Assembly: GCA_009829735.1 (NCBI GenBank)
Contig: CM020620.1
Coordinates: forward strand, 24,836,020-24,900,019
Source: Pyropia yezoensis
Taxonomy: Eukaryota; Rhodophyta; Bangiophyceae; Bangiales; Bangiaceae
DNA length: 64,000 nt
Reading direction: 5' to 3'
The notes beneath the pieces were generated by a model. The model was not told the DNA's origin, made no database searches, and was given only the letters and a program-made list of their open reading frames with translations. Below are positions 1-10,059 of this stretch, one piece after another (the stretch's first letter is position 1; each line of letters opens with the position of its first letter). A program made the position numbers and the translations under genes.

Positions 1-393
1 GTGTAGTAGTCCTCTTCAACGTTCAAGAAGTGGGATGGTCACATGGTCAAATGCGGTGGCCTGTTGATCATGCATGGCACCCATAAAATCGATGCATTAA
101 ATTAATACAATTAATAATCGTGTAATAATATACGTCTGGTAAAGTCGTGTTAAGATCTTGGGGCGTGCAGGGTGGGATGAACTCTTGAGGGCGAGCTTGA
201 GACGTGTTTAGGGGGTGTCACGCCTGCACGCCCCCGAAAAAGGGGCATGCAGCAAGCCTACGGCAGCGGCTGCCCCATCGAGATTTAATCGATTAATCTA
301 TCTGGAATGAAAAGAAACCCTTTTTTTTCATCCTTGCTGTTGATCTGTGCCGCCACGTAGGAGGATGGCCAAATGCGGATGGGCTCTCTGTCC
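1..393. other. No gene seen; relatively AT-rich stretch
   Basis: Positions 70-135 are unusually AT-rich for this window, with ATTAAT/TTAATA runs. No open frame of gene-like composition is visible on either strand. It ends where the terminal repeat of the next feature begins. Confidence 0.5.
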
Positions 394-1285
394 CGGGCGG
401 TCTAATACGCGCCACATTCATTTGGCGCAGCGAGTGTGGCGTGGCAGTTTCATCGCCACATGCCGTCGGGCAGTCTAAGACACAAACGAGTGTGACGCGA
501 GGACTGCCTTCAAAATTTACAGTTGATACGCAAGTCGCCACCAGTCACCTCACCTCCTTGACGAAGTGATGGAATGAGCACCTCGCCAACCCCTTTGTCC
601 TCCTGGCCTGCGGTCTGGCGCTCTGCATGGACGCCCACGCTACCCGCCCCAAGGTGGCTGCCGTCGGATGACATGGCGTTACTGGCCACTGACCACATCG
701 CCCAGGCTCAGTTCCTTGTGGACGGTTCTGCAAACTGCAGAGCTGTGTCAGCGCGTGGAGAGCGCGAGCTGATGTATGGCTCACCCCCCCCATTCACCCC
801 GTCCCCACAGACTGCCTCGTCATCATCGCCAAAATCCCTCCTCATCAACCCGCCCCCCCCCCCCCTTATTCGAAGGCAGGAGCCAGTCCTGCTACACGTG
901 TGAATTCTGCTTCTCGTTGACGGCAGCGGCGCTCGACAGCCCGTACTCCCAGAATGCTGATGGCACCGAGGAGGCGGGCAAAACGAAGCGTTGATGTTGG
1001 GTCGGGGAAGAGGTCGTGAATTGCGCATTACTAATACGTGAAACCGGGCATCAGTCCCTTTGATGCACCAACTACTACAACAGTGCACCACACTTGAGGC
1101 TCGTAAGTGCCGTGCCTCCCTTTGTGGCGTGATGCGCCACATGGCTTAGGCCAAAGCCATGTGGTGGTGGCGTCGAGTTTGTGGCGCTGATCCGGCATAC
1201 ACGTGGCGTGCTGGAGCCAATCAAGTCGTGCCACGGCGCGCCACAAACTCAGCGCCACATGTGGTACCGTGTCTTAGACCGCCCG
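394..1285. mobile_element. TIR, hairpin-rich non-autonomous element (MITE-like)
   Basis: The left end CGGGCGGTCTAATACGCG (from 394) is matched in inverted orientation by CGTGTCTTAGACCGCCCG ending at 1285. A second left-type copy, CGGGCAGTCTAAGACAC, starts at 467. The right 180 bp is packed with nested palindromes: TGTGGCG/CGCCACA around 1121-1140, CCACATGGCTT/AAGCCATGTGG around 1137-1165, and GAGTTTGTGGCGC/GCGCCACAAACTC around 1168-1250. There is no coding capacity, and I see no clear target-site duplication. Structure suggests a small TIR element mobilised in trans; the superfamily is unknown. Confidence 0.45.
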
Positions 1286-1634
1286 TCACAGACATCCCGT
1301 CGCCGACCTAGATCGGCTCGACGCATTCTGGCCAGCCTGGAAACTGGCGATCTGATTGGCTGCTGATGTTGACTGACTGCGCAGGCTACAACTGCGTGAA
1401 ATTGGGCCTCGTGGATTCTGGCGGGAGGCTTCCGGATTTGACCTGGTCACACATACGTTTGAAAGCGTGCTGTGTTCGAGTCGGGCACGCGCCGGGGTTG
1501 CCGATTGACTCGACACGCACCGTCATGGGCGGTGTGTCTTGCCACCCGTGCAGCCCTATTCCGCCGACTGTGTTCGCGCTCGTGTTGCGTGCCCGGCATC
1601 TACTCCATGCAGCCGCTGGCACCCAGAGCCGAAC

Positions 1635-3527
1635 ATGCCCACACCGCTTCCTGGTGCCGCGGCCGCCGCGGCGGTTGCAGCCGCGCAGGCAGCAGCGGCA
1701 GCGTCCGCTAGCGTGCGCGCCCGTCACGAGGTGGAGCTGCGGACATCTATTGCTTCGACACGAGCGGCATGGGTGGAGCAGGCAAGGGGAACGACCCCAA
1801 TGCTCGGTCGCAACCCGTACCTCGCCGCTGTACCGCAGGACATCCTGGAGCATCCGGACACCGACCTCGACATGCTCAAGGGGTACTGCCAGGAGCGCGG
1901 CATCACGTACGGAGAGTGTCCGTCGCTGCAGGTGTTGCGCGCCAAGCTGATGGCGTCTAATGCGGACGTGCAGACGGTGTGGAGCTTGCGGATGACCACG
2001 CTGGCAGCCGCGGCGTTGACGGAGACGCCCAATGGGCAAGGGCATCTGGCGCAGTTTCAAGCGGCCATCTACCACCCACCCTCTGTCGCGCCAGACGGTC
2101 CAGTCGGGATTGTGGTGGCCGGTGAGACACCAGCCGCCGCTATGCGTGAGGGACAAACGTTGTCCCAGGGAGTTCGCAGTAAAGGTACGGTTCTATTGCC
2201 CTTCACGTCCCCACGCTCGCCGGTACAGTCGCAGTTTCGCCGCCCTCCTGCCGCTACCCTTCCGTTACTGGAACCCCATGCGCGTCGGCCGTCGGTTGAC
2301 CTTCCTGTTATGACTCCCGTCGTTGACGCTGGCTCGCCCGAGCCCACCTCCAATGCACCTGGCGGCGCCTCACCCTCTCCTGCTGACGAAGACGGTTCGG
2401 GATCCCGCGAGTCGGACCAGCTGTACCTACAGTACTGTCGGGCGAAGCGGGCTGAGGAAGCTCGTGACCTGCAGGCCCAGCGGAACGCGCAGCACTCGGA
2501 ACTGAAGGGCATGCTGGTGTCGCTTGGCCAGTCGATGGCCAACGTGACAGGAGTCGTCCAAGCGCACGCGTCCTCTGCAACTGTGGCAGCGCAGCGGCAC
2601 TCGGATGGACTGGTCTCCCTCTCGCACCAGCAAGCCGCTCTGCGCACTGCCTTAGACAGTCAAGATCCAACGCTGGCTGCATTGAGAGCAGCGAAGCGCC
2701 TCAAGCCGTCGGGGGCAGCCGCTACTCCGTCCAGGCCATCCACTGGACCGGCGCCCCAGAGCGCTGGGCAGCGCGGTGACGCCCGAGAGGCAGCTACTAC
2801 GACTGTGCGGCGCGACATGCTCTTCACGGCTACAATGGAGGCTGAGCTTATGGAAGCCCGCATGGCGTCATCCCCGCTTGCCATCCAGCTGCAGCGCATC
2901 GTGCGGTTGACTCATGTCTCGCCGGGGAAGCCGGGCGTGTTCTGCTCTTACGTGGTGTACGGTCTGTACGAATGCGCTGGACGCGAAGCGGCGGAGGACC
3001 CAGCCGTGGACGCGCCGTCATTGATGGTCAACAAAGAGAAGCAGAGGCGTATGAAAAACATCATTGCTAACAAAGCAGACATTTACGTGCGGCACCTGTT
3101 CTGGCTACGTACCGTTCTCCCCGAGATTTTGGAAACTCCGGCGGAGGAAGCAACCTACGAGAAAATGGAGGAGTTCACGATGACGAAGGAGCGCTGCGCT
3201 CGGCTGCTGGCAGCGCTTAAGCTGGAGGCGCACAAGGCCAAGTATCCGATCGACCACGCTGTTCTGAGTCCTGCGAAGGCACGCATGAGCATGCTTCGAG
3301 ACTTGCTGGCTTCGTTGTCGGCCGACCATGGCTACGAGAGCTACGTCGACGTCATGCTCAAGTCACCTCCTTTCGCGGCGCGGCTCTCTGAGGCTTCAAG
3401 AAGGATTGGGCCGCGCTACCACACAAAGCAGTCTGTAGTCGCTCACTCCCGACTCGAGGCGCGTGACCAGCCAGCCGCTGCAGTTGTCGCTTTAACCTCT
3501 GTAGTGCCCTCCCCGGCGAGACAATAA
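1635..3527 (+). CDS. Hypothetical coiled-coil protein, 630 aa, possibly part of a recombinase-helicase element
   Basis: I do not recognise this family. The open frame runs further upstream, but the first ATG in frame is at 1635 and gives an Ala-rich N-terminus. About residues 1-140 are Ala-rich and helical and include a WVEQARG segment. Residues 150-280 are Pro/Ser-rich and probably disordered. Residues 280-360 are Gln/Glu/Ala-rich and coiled-coil-like, around QYCRAKRAEEARDLQAQRNA. The last 200 residues are more globular, with aromatic and charged helices (YVRHLFWLRTVLPEIL). No catalytic motif, zinc ligands or membrane segment is visible. It is intronless and lies about 1.7 kb upstream of, and in the same orientation as, a tyrosine recombinase, so it may belong to the same mobile unit. 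That link is positional only. Confidence 0.6.
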   Translation: MPTPLPGAAAAAAVAAAQAAAAASASVRARHEVELRTSIASTRAAWVEQARGTTPMLGRNPYLAAVPQDILEHPDTDLDMLKGYCQERGITYGECPSLQVLRAKLMASNADVQTVWSLRMTTLAAAALTETPNGQGHLAQFQAAIYHPPSVAPDGPVGIVVAGETPAAAMREGQTLSQGVRSKGTVLLPFTSPRSPVQSQFRRPPAATLPLLEPHARRPSVDLPVMTPVVDAGSPEPTSNAPGGASPSPADEDGSGSRESDQLYLQYCRAKRAEEARDLQAQRNAQHSELKGMLVSLGQSMANVTGVVQAHASSATVAAQRHSDGLVSLSHQQAALRTALDSQDPTLAALRAAKRLKPSGAAATPSRPSTGPAPQSAGQRGDAREAATTTVRRDMLFTATMEAELMEARMASSPLAIQLQRIVRLTHVSPGKPGVFCSYVVYGLYECAGREAAEDPAVDAPSLMVNKEKQRRMKNIIANKADIYVRHLFWLRTVLPEILETPAEEATYEKMEEFTMTKERCARLLAALKLEAHKAKYPIDHAVLSPAKARMSMLRDLLASLSADHGYESYVDVMLKSPPFAARLSEASRRIGPRYHTKQSVVAHSRLEARDQPAAAVVALTSVVPSPARQ

Positions 3528-5217
3528 AGAGCTCGCCACCATTGCGCGGCAGAAAAGCACATCCGTACAAGCAAGTGGAGGGTAATCGCAGGGAGTGCCA
3601 CCCACCGTGCGCTGAGACCGGCCGCCGCCAACCGGCCTCGGGCGTTGTCGCCGCCGCCCCTTCTCCCTGCAGCCGACTCCGCCCCTCCCCCCCCCCGACG
3701 ACCCGGCCGTCGCGGCAGTGGCGAGCGGTGGCGTCCGGTGGGCGCTGATGCGGTGCGGACGGCGGCGGGCGGCCGCCGCGGCTGCGTGTTTACCGGTAAG
3801 CTGTGCAGCACGGCGGGTGGGCGGGGTATCAGGGATGCCCTGGGGAGAGGGAGGCGGCGGCGGCGGGGGCTAGGGGGGGGGCCGGAGGAGGGCGTCCGTT
3901 GCGGCGACCGCTACGCCATGGAACGCGGCAGACGGCCTTCCTGGTGGCGGCGCGGCGCGGCAACGTGGACCTCGTGGCCGCCGGGCAGCCGGTACAGAGC
4001 GGCCGACGACGGGACCCGGGCGTGCCCAGCGGTTGACGGCAGTGGCGGCGGCGGCAGCAGCAGCGGCGGCCGACCGGGCCGCCCGCGGCGGCGTGCGTGC
4101 CGGCCGGGCGGCCGCACAGGCCACCGCGTCGCCGGCCGTTGGTGGGTTTTTCGTCCCCCACCGCTGATGTCCGCGGCATAGGAGAGAGGTGGGCGTGTGG
4201 CTGACTGCTCTATGACACTGAGAATGCGCATCCCTATGCGCGCGACATGTCCAAGCTGTTGCGCGCTTGCGACGTCGGCTTACGCGACGCACTTCACCCC
4301 TGCTTACGCGACGTGCTTCACCCCGGCTGTGTCGTCGTCGCTCCCAGAGTGCCCACCTTCGGCATGTGCGTCCCGCCTGCACGACCCGACAACCAAGTCA
4401 AAGCGCCTGATCGGGCTGCGACGTCTTCTACATAACGCCTCGTGCACCAGTCGCTACCCGAGGTCCATCATTCCACCGGTTACATAGTTCGGCATGAATT
4501 CGGGTCATGAACTCCGGTCACCACAAGCACTTGGGTGTCAAATCAGATAATTCCCTACCGCGTCATTCACCGCCCTCCGATGACCACCACACTTCGTACC
4601 ACGACGACTGCTGCTTCGTGCGCCGCAGCCACGCAACGCGCCCCCGTCTGCAGTGGCCACATCCCCGTAGCTTGGCACCAGGCACGTCCCCGCTTGGACA
4701 CACCCCCACCCAACCCGCACCTGTCCGCACTGGCTTCGCCCCCGTGTCTTCGCACCCGTCACGTCCTCGCTTCGTAACACCCCGACACTGCTTCCCCCCG
4801 CACCTGTGCAACCGTCCTTACGCCGCCCCTTTGTTCTCGAACGCTTCCACGTGACGGAGCACGGCGTCCCTGCTCTGGGGCGAGGCCATTGTCGCTGCTG
4901 TTGTGCTGTGCGGGACGCGACTACGGCTGCCGCTGCTGTGTCCCTCCGAGGACACAGCGAGCTGCTACGGGCGGTGTGGCTGCCTGCTGCTTGATCCCCC
5001 CCCAGCCCTGCTCTACTGGCCTCGTTGCTCAAGTGCGAGCCCCCCGCCCCCTACCTGCTTGCCATCTTCCACGGCTGCCGCGCCCCATCGCTCCCCCCAC
5101 GCGCTTCTTCCGCTACTGTCACCCTTGCCACTCGCACCCACTCGCCTCCTACCACGTCGTCTACCTCTCCCCGCCCGTCTGTCGCCCCACGCCCTCGTTT
5201 CCAAGGTACAGGCCGTC
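3528..5217. other. GC-rich spacer without a convincing gene
   Basis: Open frames here are short, on both strands, and typical of random GC-rich sequence. A GTAAGC that could be a splice donor occurs near 3796, and a short ankyrin-like string occurs near 3950, but neither is embedded in a consistent gene. Positions 4500-5200 are C-rich and repetitive (ACCCGCACC-type strings). It may hold the promoter or 5' UTR of the recombinase gene downstream. Confidence 0.4.
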
Positions 5218-7688
5218 ATGGAGCGTCTGGTCGTCGAGGCAGGAGCCGCCTTGGTCGCCGCCAGCGAGCCGGAGACGCAACACGTGTGCCGATCTGAGCC
5301 GCAACGTTCGCCGCAACCTGTGCCACAACCCACGCCGCAACTTGTGCCAGCATCTCTGCCGCAGCTTGCTGTGCAACCTGTGCCGGAGCGTGTGCCGCAA
5401 CCCGTGACGCAGCCTGCGCCGGAACGTGTACCCGAGCGACCTCCTGGTGGGCCCTTGCCGTTCTCGGCTACTGCCGGTGCTGATCCTGCCAGCCGGCCTG
5501 CGGACCACGTCCCTGCGACCGCGCTGGAGCGCATCCTTCTTCAACATTGCCTGGACCAGGGCGACGAAGATCCTGCGGCCGCGGCAGCGCGGTCCGAGGT
5601 TGTCCGTGCTGGTCTTGCCCGCAGTGCAGCAAGGGAGCCGGTCTACCACTTTTCACCTCCTCCGTCGGTGGCGAAAATGCGCGCCAATGTTGACACCTTT
5701 GTCAGCGACTTCATGGAGTGCATCGTGCGCACGTGGCCTCAAGCACCGGTGACTGCATTGTCAAGGAAAGCTCGCGCAGCGGGGATCATCTGCAGTGGCG
5801 CTCAAGAAGGTGCAGGAAAACGCACCAACGTTGAGCAGAAGACGTGGTCGCTGCGCATCAGCGTGGCGATGCGGTTCGCGAACTTCATTGGGCGGACTGT
5901 GTGCTTACCCATCGACGGGCAGAGGCCCCCGGACGAAGAGATTGATCGAGGTGTGGCCAAGTTCTTCAACTGTTTGAACCTTCAAACGCATGAGGTCATC
6001 AACGTCTTCCTCGACGCCCGCAGGGAAGGCCTCGCTGTCGCCGGAGGAGGAAAGAGGATCATGGAGCGGACGGTGAAAGGCTACTCTGCGGCATTGGGCT
6101 TCCTCTTCTACGACGCACGCCTCGTCGGCGTCACTGGTGCTAAGCTTGTCCCAGACTGCGTTGGACAACGCTCTCCATGGCAGAAAAAGGGCCAGCTCGA
6201 GAAGGAAACCGAGAAGCGGGACAAGCGGGAGGACCCGGGCGACTACATTGGCAACCCCATGGACGCGGAGGCAATCAGGACAAACAAGGGCGCGGCTGAA
6301 AAAGAAGCAAGGAAGGCGGGCCAGCACAACACGACGAGTGCTGACGTTACGCCAAAGATGTTGTCGCTGTTGTACGACGCGCTTGTGAGGCGCCACCTGA
6401 CGGCACCTGCAGGGACGACTCAGCCTACGACGGGGGCTAAGGCGGCAACAGCGCACGAGAGCACGCCCGCCACGCCAGAAGTTCCCACTCGCTCCGCATC
6501 CGTCATCGCCATCGTCACTCCCGCGGATCCCGACGCTTCCAGCGCCGGCAACGACGCCAACATTGAGAACTTAAGCGCGCGCCAGACTGACTTCCTCGCG
6601 TACGCATTCTACGCTTTCCTCTTTAAGACGCTGGCACGCCCTTTGACGCTCATCAACCTCAAGTACAAGGACATCACTTTGCCGGACACGCTGGTTCCTG
6701 CCAATGAGCAGTTCTACAATAAGTGCGTTTCCTCGAAGCATGGTCGCTTGCGCTGCGTCGGAGTGGAAGCCTGGATGTGAGCTGGGGGCAGATGGGAGCA
6801 GCGCTCATTACTAACGTTCATGTGCTGCGCGCCTGGTGGTTCACCTTTTTCTATCCTTGCTTGTGAGCCCTTCCCCCGGCGACCAGACACAAGCATCCTC
6901 GGTTTCTCAATATCACTTTGCGCATTACCAAGAACGGCACCACCGTGACGGAGATGTTCGTCGTCAGGGTCTACAGCTACTTCGCCTACGTCTCGCAGGA
7001 GGAGGAGGACAGTCTCGGGTCGCAAACCGTCATCCAGTGCAACACCGAGGACACCAACCTTCCCCAACTGTTCAAGGGCGATCTCGCACTGGCAGCTGCG
7101 TCACCGGTGGTGGGGAACAACGGAGCGGTCCTGTCGGATCTGCCGGTGTTTCCGCAGATGTCGACCGCTGGCAACCGTCACTCTGTCCTTTTCTTGCGGC
7201 CTCGCACGGACATCAACGAGCGGCTGACTCGGGACCTGCGCCGAGTTGGCTTAGACCTGAACAATGGCCAGCGAGCCGTGCGCCTGTACGGATTTCGCCG
7301 TGGGGGCTCCCAAGACCTGCTGGACTGGTCCGGGAAGTTCGAGCTCGTTATGCGGCTTGGAGATTGGAAGGTGGACTCTACCAGCTTTTTCATCTACCTG
7401 ACCAACATGAACGCTCGCGGGACTTTGCGGTCTACCTTGCGCTCGTACGGGCAAGATGATGTCTCGCAGACGGTGGCGCAGATTATGGCGGCACACAACA
7501 AGTGGGAGGTGGGCGCTGTGGCCAGCTTGCGTGCCCGTGTTCTGGGGCAGGAGGCCCCCCTTGACGCCGCGGGTGTGACTGCGTTCGACTTGGAAGCGGC
7601 CGCCAAGCTGTGTACAATCTTCATTGAGTGCGTGCTCCAACTACGCTACGGGAGAGCAGATGCTGTTCCAGACTCGGAAGAGGCTTGA
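5218..7688 (+). CDS. Crypton-like tyrosine recombinase, two exons
   Basis: This is a site-specific DNA recombinase of the tyrosine family, expected to cut and rejoin DNA through a covalent 3'-phosphotyrosine. Exon 1 is 5218-6722 and exon 2 is 6887-7688. The 164-nt intron starts GTGCGT, holds a perfect TACTAAC branch-like site near 6810 and ends CCAG; the splice keeps frame and gives 768 aa. Catalytic residues are visible in order: R474 (TLARPLTLINL), the beta-hairpin lysine near 517 (TKNG), YGFRR with R639 (the usual His is Tyr636), W662 (GDWK) and nucleophile Y672 (FFIYLT). A helical SAM-like core-binding domain precedes them (RTVKGYSAALGFL). The N-terminal 100 residues are Pro/Gln repeats. 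No reverse transcriptase is nearby, so a Crypton-type DNA element is favoured over DIRS/Ngaro retroelements. I chose the ATG at 5218; the frame is open further upstream without an ATG. Confidence 0.75.
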
Positions 7689-7714
7689 ACAGTGACTGGT
7701 ACTTGTGTGGTTAC

Positions 7715-7978
7715 CAGCAGCCTCTGCCGCGGTGGGGTGTGGGGTGGTACTTTTGTGTGTATGCCAGCAGCGCCTGCCGCGGTGGGGTGTGGTCACTAGC
7801 AGCGTCCGCCGCGGTGGGGTGTGGAGGCCAGCAGCGCCCGTCGCGCGGAGATGTACAGGCCTGCGGAGCCTGCAGCGCTGGGGTGTAGCGGCCAGCAGCG
7901 TCATTTACGGTGGAGTGTGGAGGCTACCTGCGTCTGTCGGGGGGGGCTGAGTTGGCCTGTATCGTCTATCGCGGTGGG
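7715..7978. repeat. 32-bp minisatellite, about eight degenerate copies
   Basis: Units such as CCAGCAGCGCCCGTCGCGCG... and CTAGCAGCGTCCGCCGCGGT... repeat at 32 bp, with a shared core CAGCAGCG followed by CGCGGTGGGGTGTGG. It starts just after the stop of the recombinase gene, and the copies decay towards the right end. Confidence 0.7.
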
Positions 7979-8547
7979 GCCGACTTCATAAAGCCCTTCC
8001 CCTTGCTGATTCGCAAATGGGTGTTGGTACCACGGCCCGGCCTGCTGACGGGGTGCCCTCTCTGACCGCAGCGTTTGGTGCCGGGGCGTAAAGTTTGATA
8101 GATGTGGCGGGAGTGCGGCCCATACTGCTATGCGCATGAACGTGCTCGGCTTCATGGCATGGGCTGGTCATCAATGAATGCCTGAGGCGGAAGGGGGAGG
8201 ACACCGCACCACTGCAGCGGACTGTGCAGTGCGTCTCTTTTGACAGGCGCGCGAGGGAGCTTGCCTGCTGCAAGTGAATGAGAGCAGCTCGAGAACAGAT
8301 GCGAACTTAGTCAGATAAGTCATGACTTGTACCCGTGACTTCAAACGTCGCTAAATCCTATTTTCATGATCGAGAAGTCCTATGCACTACGCATGACTGA
8401 CGGGCAAGCCGTTCTCTTTCAGATCTTGCTCCTTAACTCCCTGCGCGCGCGTGCACGCCGTCTCCCCCGATCGCAGGCGTGTGCCATCTTACCCTCGCAG
8501 GCACTGGGGCACTGGCGACGCACGCACGCCCGTGCGGCCTTCTCCAG

Positions 8548-9900
8548 ATGGACGAGTATGATGTGCCGCAGTACGCTCCAGTCCGCGTGAGGATCGTGGC
8601 CTTCAGCTCGTTTCTTGAGCCACGCATTGAGCGCCTACCTGCCGAGGGCACGCAACATGCGTGCCCCGTGGAGCTGATGCAGCCGGCCGCTTCCCCGCCT
8701 CCCTCGGGTTCCGGCGCAAGGAAACCGAGTGCGACAGATCCCGCAGTACTGCCTGCCACACCGACGGCCGATCTTCCCGTCGCTGCTCCGGCCACACTTT
8801 CTGCCACAGCCCCCGCCACTTTTTGTGTCGCTGCTCTGGCACCTCTTCCTGCCACCGCTCCGGCCGCACTTGCTGCCGCTGCGCCCGCCGCTTTCCCTGC
8901 CACCGCTCCGACCGCTCTTCCTGCCGCTGCGCGCGCCGCTCTTCCTGCCACCGCTCCGGCTGGTCCGCCTGCCGCCGCACCCGTCGCTCTTCCTGCCGCC
9001 GCTCTGGCCACTCTTCCTGCCGCTGCGCGCGCCGCTCTTCCTGCCACCGCTCCGGCCGGTCCGCCTGCCGCTGCGCCCGCCGCTCTTCCTGCCGCCGCTC
9101 TGGCCACTCTTCCTGCCGCTGCGCGCGCCGCTCTTCCTGCCACCGCTCCGGCTGGTCCGCCTGCCGCCGCACCCGCCGCTCTTCCTGCCGCCGCTCTGGC
9201 CACTCTTCCTGCCGCTGCGCGCGCCGCTCTTCCTGCCACCGCTCCGGCTGGTCCGCCTGCCGCCGCACCCGCCGCTCTTCCTGCCGCCGCTCTGGCCGCT
9301 CTTCCTGCCGCTGCGCCCGCCGCTCATCCTGCCACCGCTCCGGCTGGTCTTCCTATCGCTCCTCCGGCCTCACTTTCTGCCCCGGCACCGAACACCGCGG
9401 CAGCCCAAGGTCGTCGTGACGCCGCCTTGCCGCCCGGCGGTTCTGCGTCTGACTCGGACACGGACGATGCGATGTCAATAGACAAAGAGCACCCTTCAAG
9501 TTCTTCCGGTGGATCTGACGTGGGGGCGCCTCGTCGTGACCCCGCCGTGCTCATTGACTATGGACAGCTGTCGGGCTTTTGCAAGCAGCTGCTCGCTGCC
9601 TGTCCAGTGACGCCTCGATTCTTCGCTCCGCAAGTGCAGTACATGTGCAAGCGGATCGGGTACCCGTGCTTCACCCGACGAGGGCTCCGTGACTTCGCGG
9701 TGGATGCGTTTCGGTTTCGAGACGGGGACCCCGAGTCACCACCTTCTCTGTTGCTGTTCAGAAAGATGGTACCCCACAGAGCCTGTCAGTTCTGGGACAC
9801 CTGCTGGGAGAAGAACGCGAAAGAGAAGTACGACACGTGCGCTGAGCATTGCTTGGACCCAATGAAGAAGAGCGGCAGCACGCACATCCTCGTGGACTAG
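8548..9900 (+). CDS. Pro/Ala-repeat protein with Cys-rich C-terminal domain
   Basis: Unrecognised 450-aa protein. The first ATG in frame is at 8548; the open frame reaches further upstream without an ATG. Residues 60-290 are a Pro/Ala repeat (LPATAPAGPPAAAPAALPAA and variants) built from a 96-bp DNA unit. An acidic/Ser linker follows (SDSDTDDAMS), then about 120 residues of globular sequence rich in Cys and His: CKQLLAACP, YMCKRIGYPC, HRACQFWDTCW and YDTCAEHC. The spacing suggests a metal-binding or disulphide-rich fold, possibly DNA-binding, but it matches no zinc finger I can name. It follows the recombinase by 860 bp on the same strand and converges on the helicase gene with only 159 bp between, which is consistent with one multi-gene element. 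Confidence 0.55.
   Translation: MDEYDVPQYAPVRVRIVAFSSFLEPRIERLPAEGTQHACPVELMQPAASPPPSGSGARKPSATDPAVLPATPTADLPVAAPATLSATAPATFCVAALAPLPATAPAALAAAAPAAFPATAPTALPAAARAALPATAPAGPPAAAPVALPAAALATLPAAARAALPATAPAGPPAAAPAALPAAALATLPAAARAALPATAPAGPPAAAPAALPAAALATLPAAARAALPATAPAGPPAAAPAALPAAALAALPAAAPAAHPATAPAGLPIAPPASLSAPAPNTAAAQGRRDAALPPGGSASDSDTDDAMSIDKEHPSSSSGGSDVGAPRRDPAVLIDYGQLSGFCKQLLAACPVTPRFFAPQVQYMCKRIGYPCFTRRGLRDFAVDAFRFRDGDPESPPSLLLFRKMVPHRACQFWDTCWEKNAKEKYDTCAEHCLDPMKKSGSTHILVD
8929..9312. repeat. 96-bp tandem repeat, four copies, inside a coding region
   Basis: The string GCGCGCGCCGCT recurs at 8929, 9025, 9121 and 9217, with a decayed start at 9313, exactly 96 bp apart. One unit encodes 32 residues in the Pro/Ala frame. 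Shorter, more diverged units flank it on both sides. Units are nearly identical, so the expansion is recent. Confidence 0.9.
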
Positions 9901-10059
9901 CAAGGGAGGTGGGTGAGACAATGGTACCGATGACGTTTTAACGTGGGGCTCGTCCGCATGGTGTCGTTCCGGTTTTGTCCCAGGCTTCCCTCGCGCGTGG
10001 TGCGAGTGAGACCATTGGAAGGAAACGAAGTAAACTAATGTATATGCGGATGCGATAGT

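Noticed and set aside
3803-4036. Ankyrin-like string (TAFLVAARRGNVDLVAAG)
   Set aside because: A single partial match in GC-rich DNA, without neighbouring repeats, start or splice context.
5218-7688. DIRS/Ngaro-type YR retrotransposon
   Set aside because: The recombinase is convincing, but no reverse transcriptase or RNase H occurs within many kilobases on the same strand.
8603-9481. Arg/Gly-rich and Cys/Arg-rich frames overlapping the Pro/Ala repeat
   Set aside because: They are shadow frames of the 96-bp repeat; only the plus frame continues into non-repetitive Cys-rich sequence.
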